A stretch of DNA of 64,000 nucleotides, from the NCBI RefSeq assembly GCF_003075455.1, contig NZ_QDAE01000010.1, forward strand, positions 1 through 64,000. The letters run 5' to 3'. Below the pieces are notes generated by a model that had not been told where the DNA came from, did not search any database, and saw only the letters and a program-made list of their open reading frames with translations. Of this stretch, positions 63,210 to 64,000 are shown in pieces. The stretch's first letter is position 1. Every line of letters starts with the position of its first letter. The translations under genes were made by a program, and so were the position numbers. Origin of the DNA: Arthrobacter sp. Bz4. Its GTDB lineage: Bacteria; Actinomycetota; Actinomycetes; Actinomycetales; Micrococcaceae.

Positions 63210-64000
63210 CTAGAACAGGGCGCGTGCCAATGCTCCCCGCGCCTTGGTGACGCGCGGGTCGCTGATCCCGACGACGTCGAACAGGTCAATCAATCGCACC
63301 CGGGCAACTTCACGGGGTTCCCCCGCGGTCCGTCCAATGAACGAGACGATCCTGGCGAACGCGTCCTCGACGTGGCCTCCCGAAATGTCCAGGTCCGCGA
63401 CGGCGAGCTGGCTCTCCACCGAGTCGGGCTCGTCGGCTCCGCGCTGCCGGATCGTCTCGGCGTCGACATCCTTGAGCCGCTGCATCAGTTCCACCTGGGC
63501 CAGCCCAGCTTTCGCCTCGGCGTCTGCTGGTTGCTCTGCCAGGGCCTGCCGGTAGGCGGCGGCGGCAGCGGGGTAGTCACCGGCCTCGATGGCATCGAAG
63601 GCGGCCTGATGCAGGGGCGGCAGCGGCGGCTCTTCGGGAGCGGCCTCCTCGCCGTCGGCACCTTCCCGCAGCGACCCTGAGACGCCGTTCGAGCCCGCCA
63701 CTTTCAGCAATTCGTCAATGAAGGACCGGATCTGGGCTTCGGGCAGCGCGCCCTCGAACAGCGGCACCGGCTGACCCTTCAGGACCGCCACCACGGTGGG
63801 CACCGTCTGTGCCTGGAAGGCCTGGGCTATCTGGGGTTGCGTCTCGACGTCGACCTTGGCCAGCAGCAGCCGACCGTCATGTTCGACCGTCACCGCTTCC
63901 AGCACCGCTGTGACGCGGGACGATTCTTCGCTCCAGGAAGCCCTCAGGTCCACGATTACCGGAACCTGCGATGACAGCTGAACCAGCTGAGGGAAGCTCT
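63210..64000 (-). CDS. Thioredoxin/TPR protein, YbbN-like (5' end beyond window)
   Basis: The C-terminal 263 or so residues; the frame is open to base 64000, so the start is outside. The N-terminal thioredoxin fold shows VPVIVDLRASWSEES where the redox CxxC would be: no Cys remains, as in E. coli YbbN/CnoX-type co-chaperones. Then QAQTVPTVVAVLKGQPVP with the cis-Pro, and tetratricopeptide-like helices (about 150-263) with AAFDAIEAGDYPAAAAAYRQAL. Likely a holdase/co-chaperone rather than a thiol reductase. Actinobacterial proteins of this kind are often annotated as tetratricopeptide-repeat co-chaperone YbbN. Confidence 0.93.
   Translation of the reverse strand, partial: SFPQLVQLSSQVPVIVDLRASWSEESSRVTAVLEAVTVEHDGRLLLAKVDVETQPQIAQAFQAQTVPTVVAVLKGQPVPLFEGALPEAQIRSFIDELLKVAGSNGVSGSLREGADGEEAAPEEPPLPPLHQAAFDAIEAGDYPAAAAAYRQALAEQPADAEAKAGLAQVELMQRLKDVDAETIRQRGADEPDSVESQLAVADLDISGGHVEDAFARIVSFIGRTAGEPREVARVRLIDLFDVVGISDPRVTKARGALARALF

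Overview
The window is a gene-dense (about 65-70% GC by eye) stretch of an actinobacterial chromosome. Gene content and order suggest a Micrococcaceae, Arthrobacter-like organism: an nrtR-nadA-nadB-nadC-nifS operon, the clpS-DUF2017-murI-MBL-rph-rdgB block, DUF3039, a PGPGW/TIGR02611 membrane protein, malate:quinone oxidoreductase, and many GTG or leaderless-looking starts. That assignment is inference; there is no rRNA or marker comparison here. I see no insertion sequence, prophage or CRISPR array, and no stretch over 300 bases without a gene.

Layout. 0.2-5 kb: ilvD, a 2-hydroxyacid dehydrogenase, a tiny membrane peptide with a PQQ-type sugar dehydrogenase lipoprotein, and tRNA-Lys. 5-8 kb: an orphan MbcA/ParS-like protein, a frameshifted MarR regulator divergent from the peroxiredoxin bcp, tRNA-Leu, and a fasciclin lipoprotein. 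8-20 kb: peptide-binding lipoprotein, mqo, RND efflux permease, MarR with a short leader peptide, transglutaminase-like protein, SDR, lipoprotein, hydrolase and a DUF368 (PopT-like) membrane protein. 20-26 kb: the NAD de novo operon (nrtR, nadA, nadB, nadC, cysteine desulfurase), all coding overlaps 4 bases, with one NrtR-type operator upstream. 26-30 kb: an Lrp/AsnC regulator divergent from a 2-oxoacid/acetoin dehydrogenase-like operon: E1 alpha, E1 beta, a stand-alone lipoyl domain and an alpha/beta hydrolase. 30-38 kb: Ser/Thr kinase, small acidic protein, Fpg/Nei glycosylase, an MHS transporter, an HpaB/HpaC-type two-component monooxygenase with divergent IclR, and an MFS permease. 38-48 kb: sbcCD, a MIP channel, ADP-ribosylglycohydrolase, SDR, exonuclease-BRCT and a HAD protein. 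48-49 kb: a GntR regulator with a perfect operator controlling only a deletion remnant of an ABC transporter. 49-56 kb: DedA, rdgB, rph, MBL hydrolase, murI, DUF2017, clpS, and the divergent NAD salvage pair pncB-pncA. 56-64 kb: helicase, MFS permease, DUF3039, nagB, an ABC exporter pair and a YbbN-like thioredoxin/TPR protein cut by the window end.

Two themes stand out. First, NAD metabolism is unusually well represented (de novo operon with its regulator, plus salvage). Second, the 26.8-30.0 kb operon has E1 alpha, E1 beta and a lipoyl carrier but no classical E2 catalytic core; an alpha/beta hydrolase gene sits where that core would be, which looks like a split version of the AcoC-type (lipoyl plus alpha/beta-hydrolase) acyltransferase.

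A caution on data quality: six genes (MarR, E1 beta, lipoyl protein, two MFS permeases, MBL hydrolase) are each split by exactly one missing base. At least five are explained by a G or C run being one base too short. I regard homopolymer undercalling in the assembly as more likely than true decay of all six.
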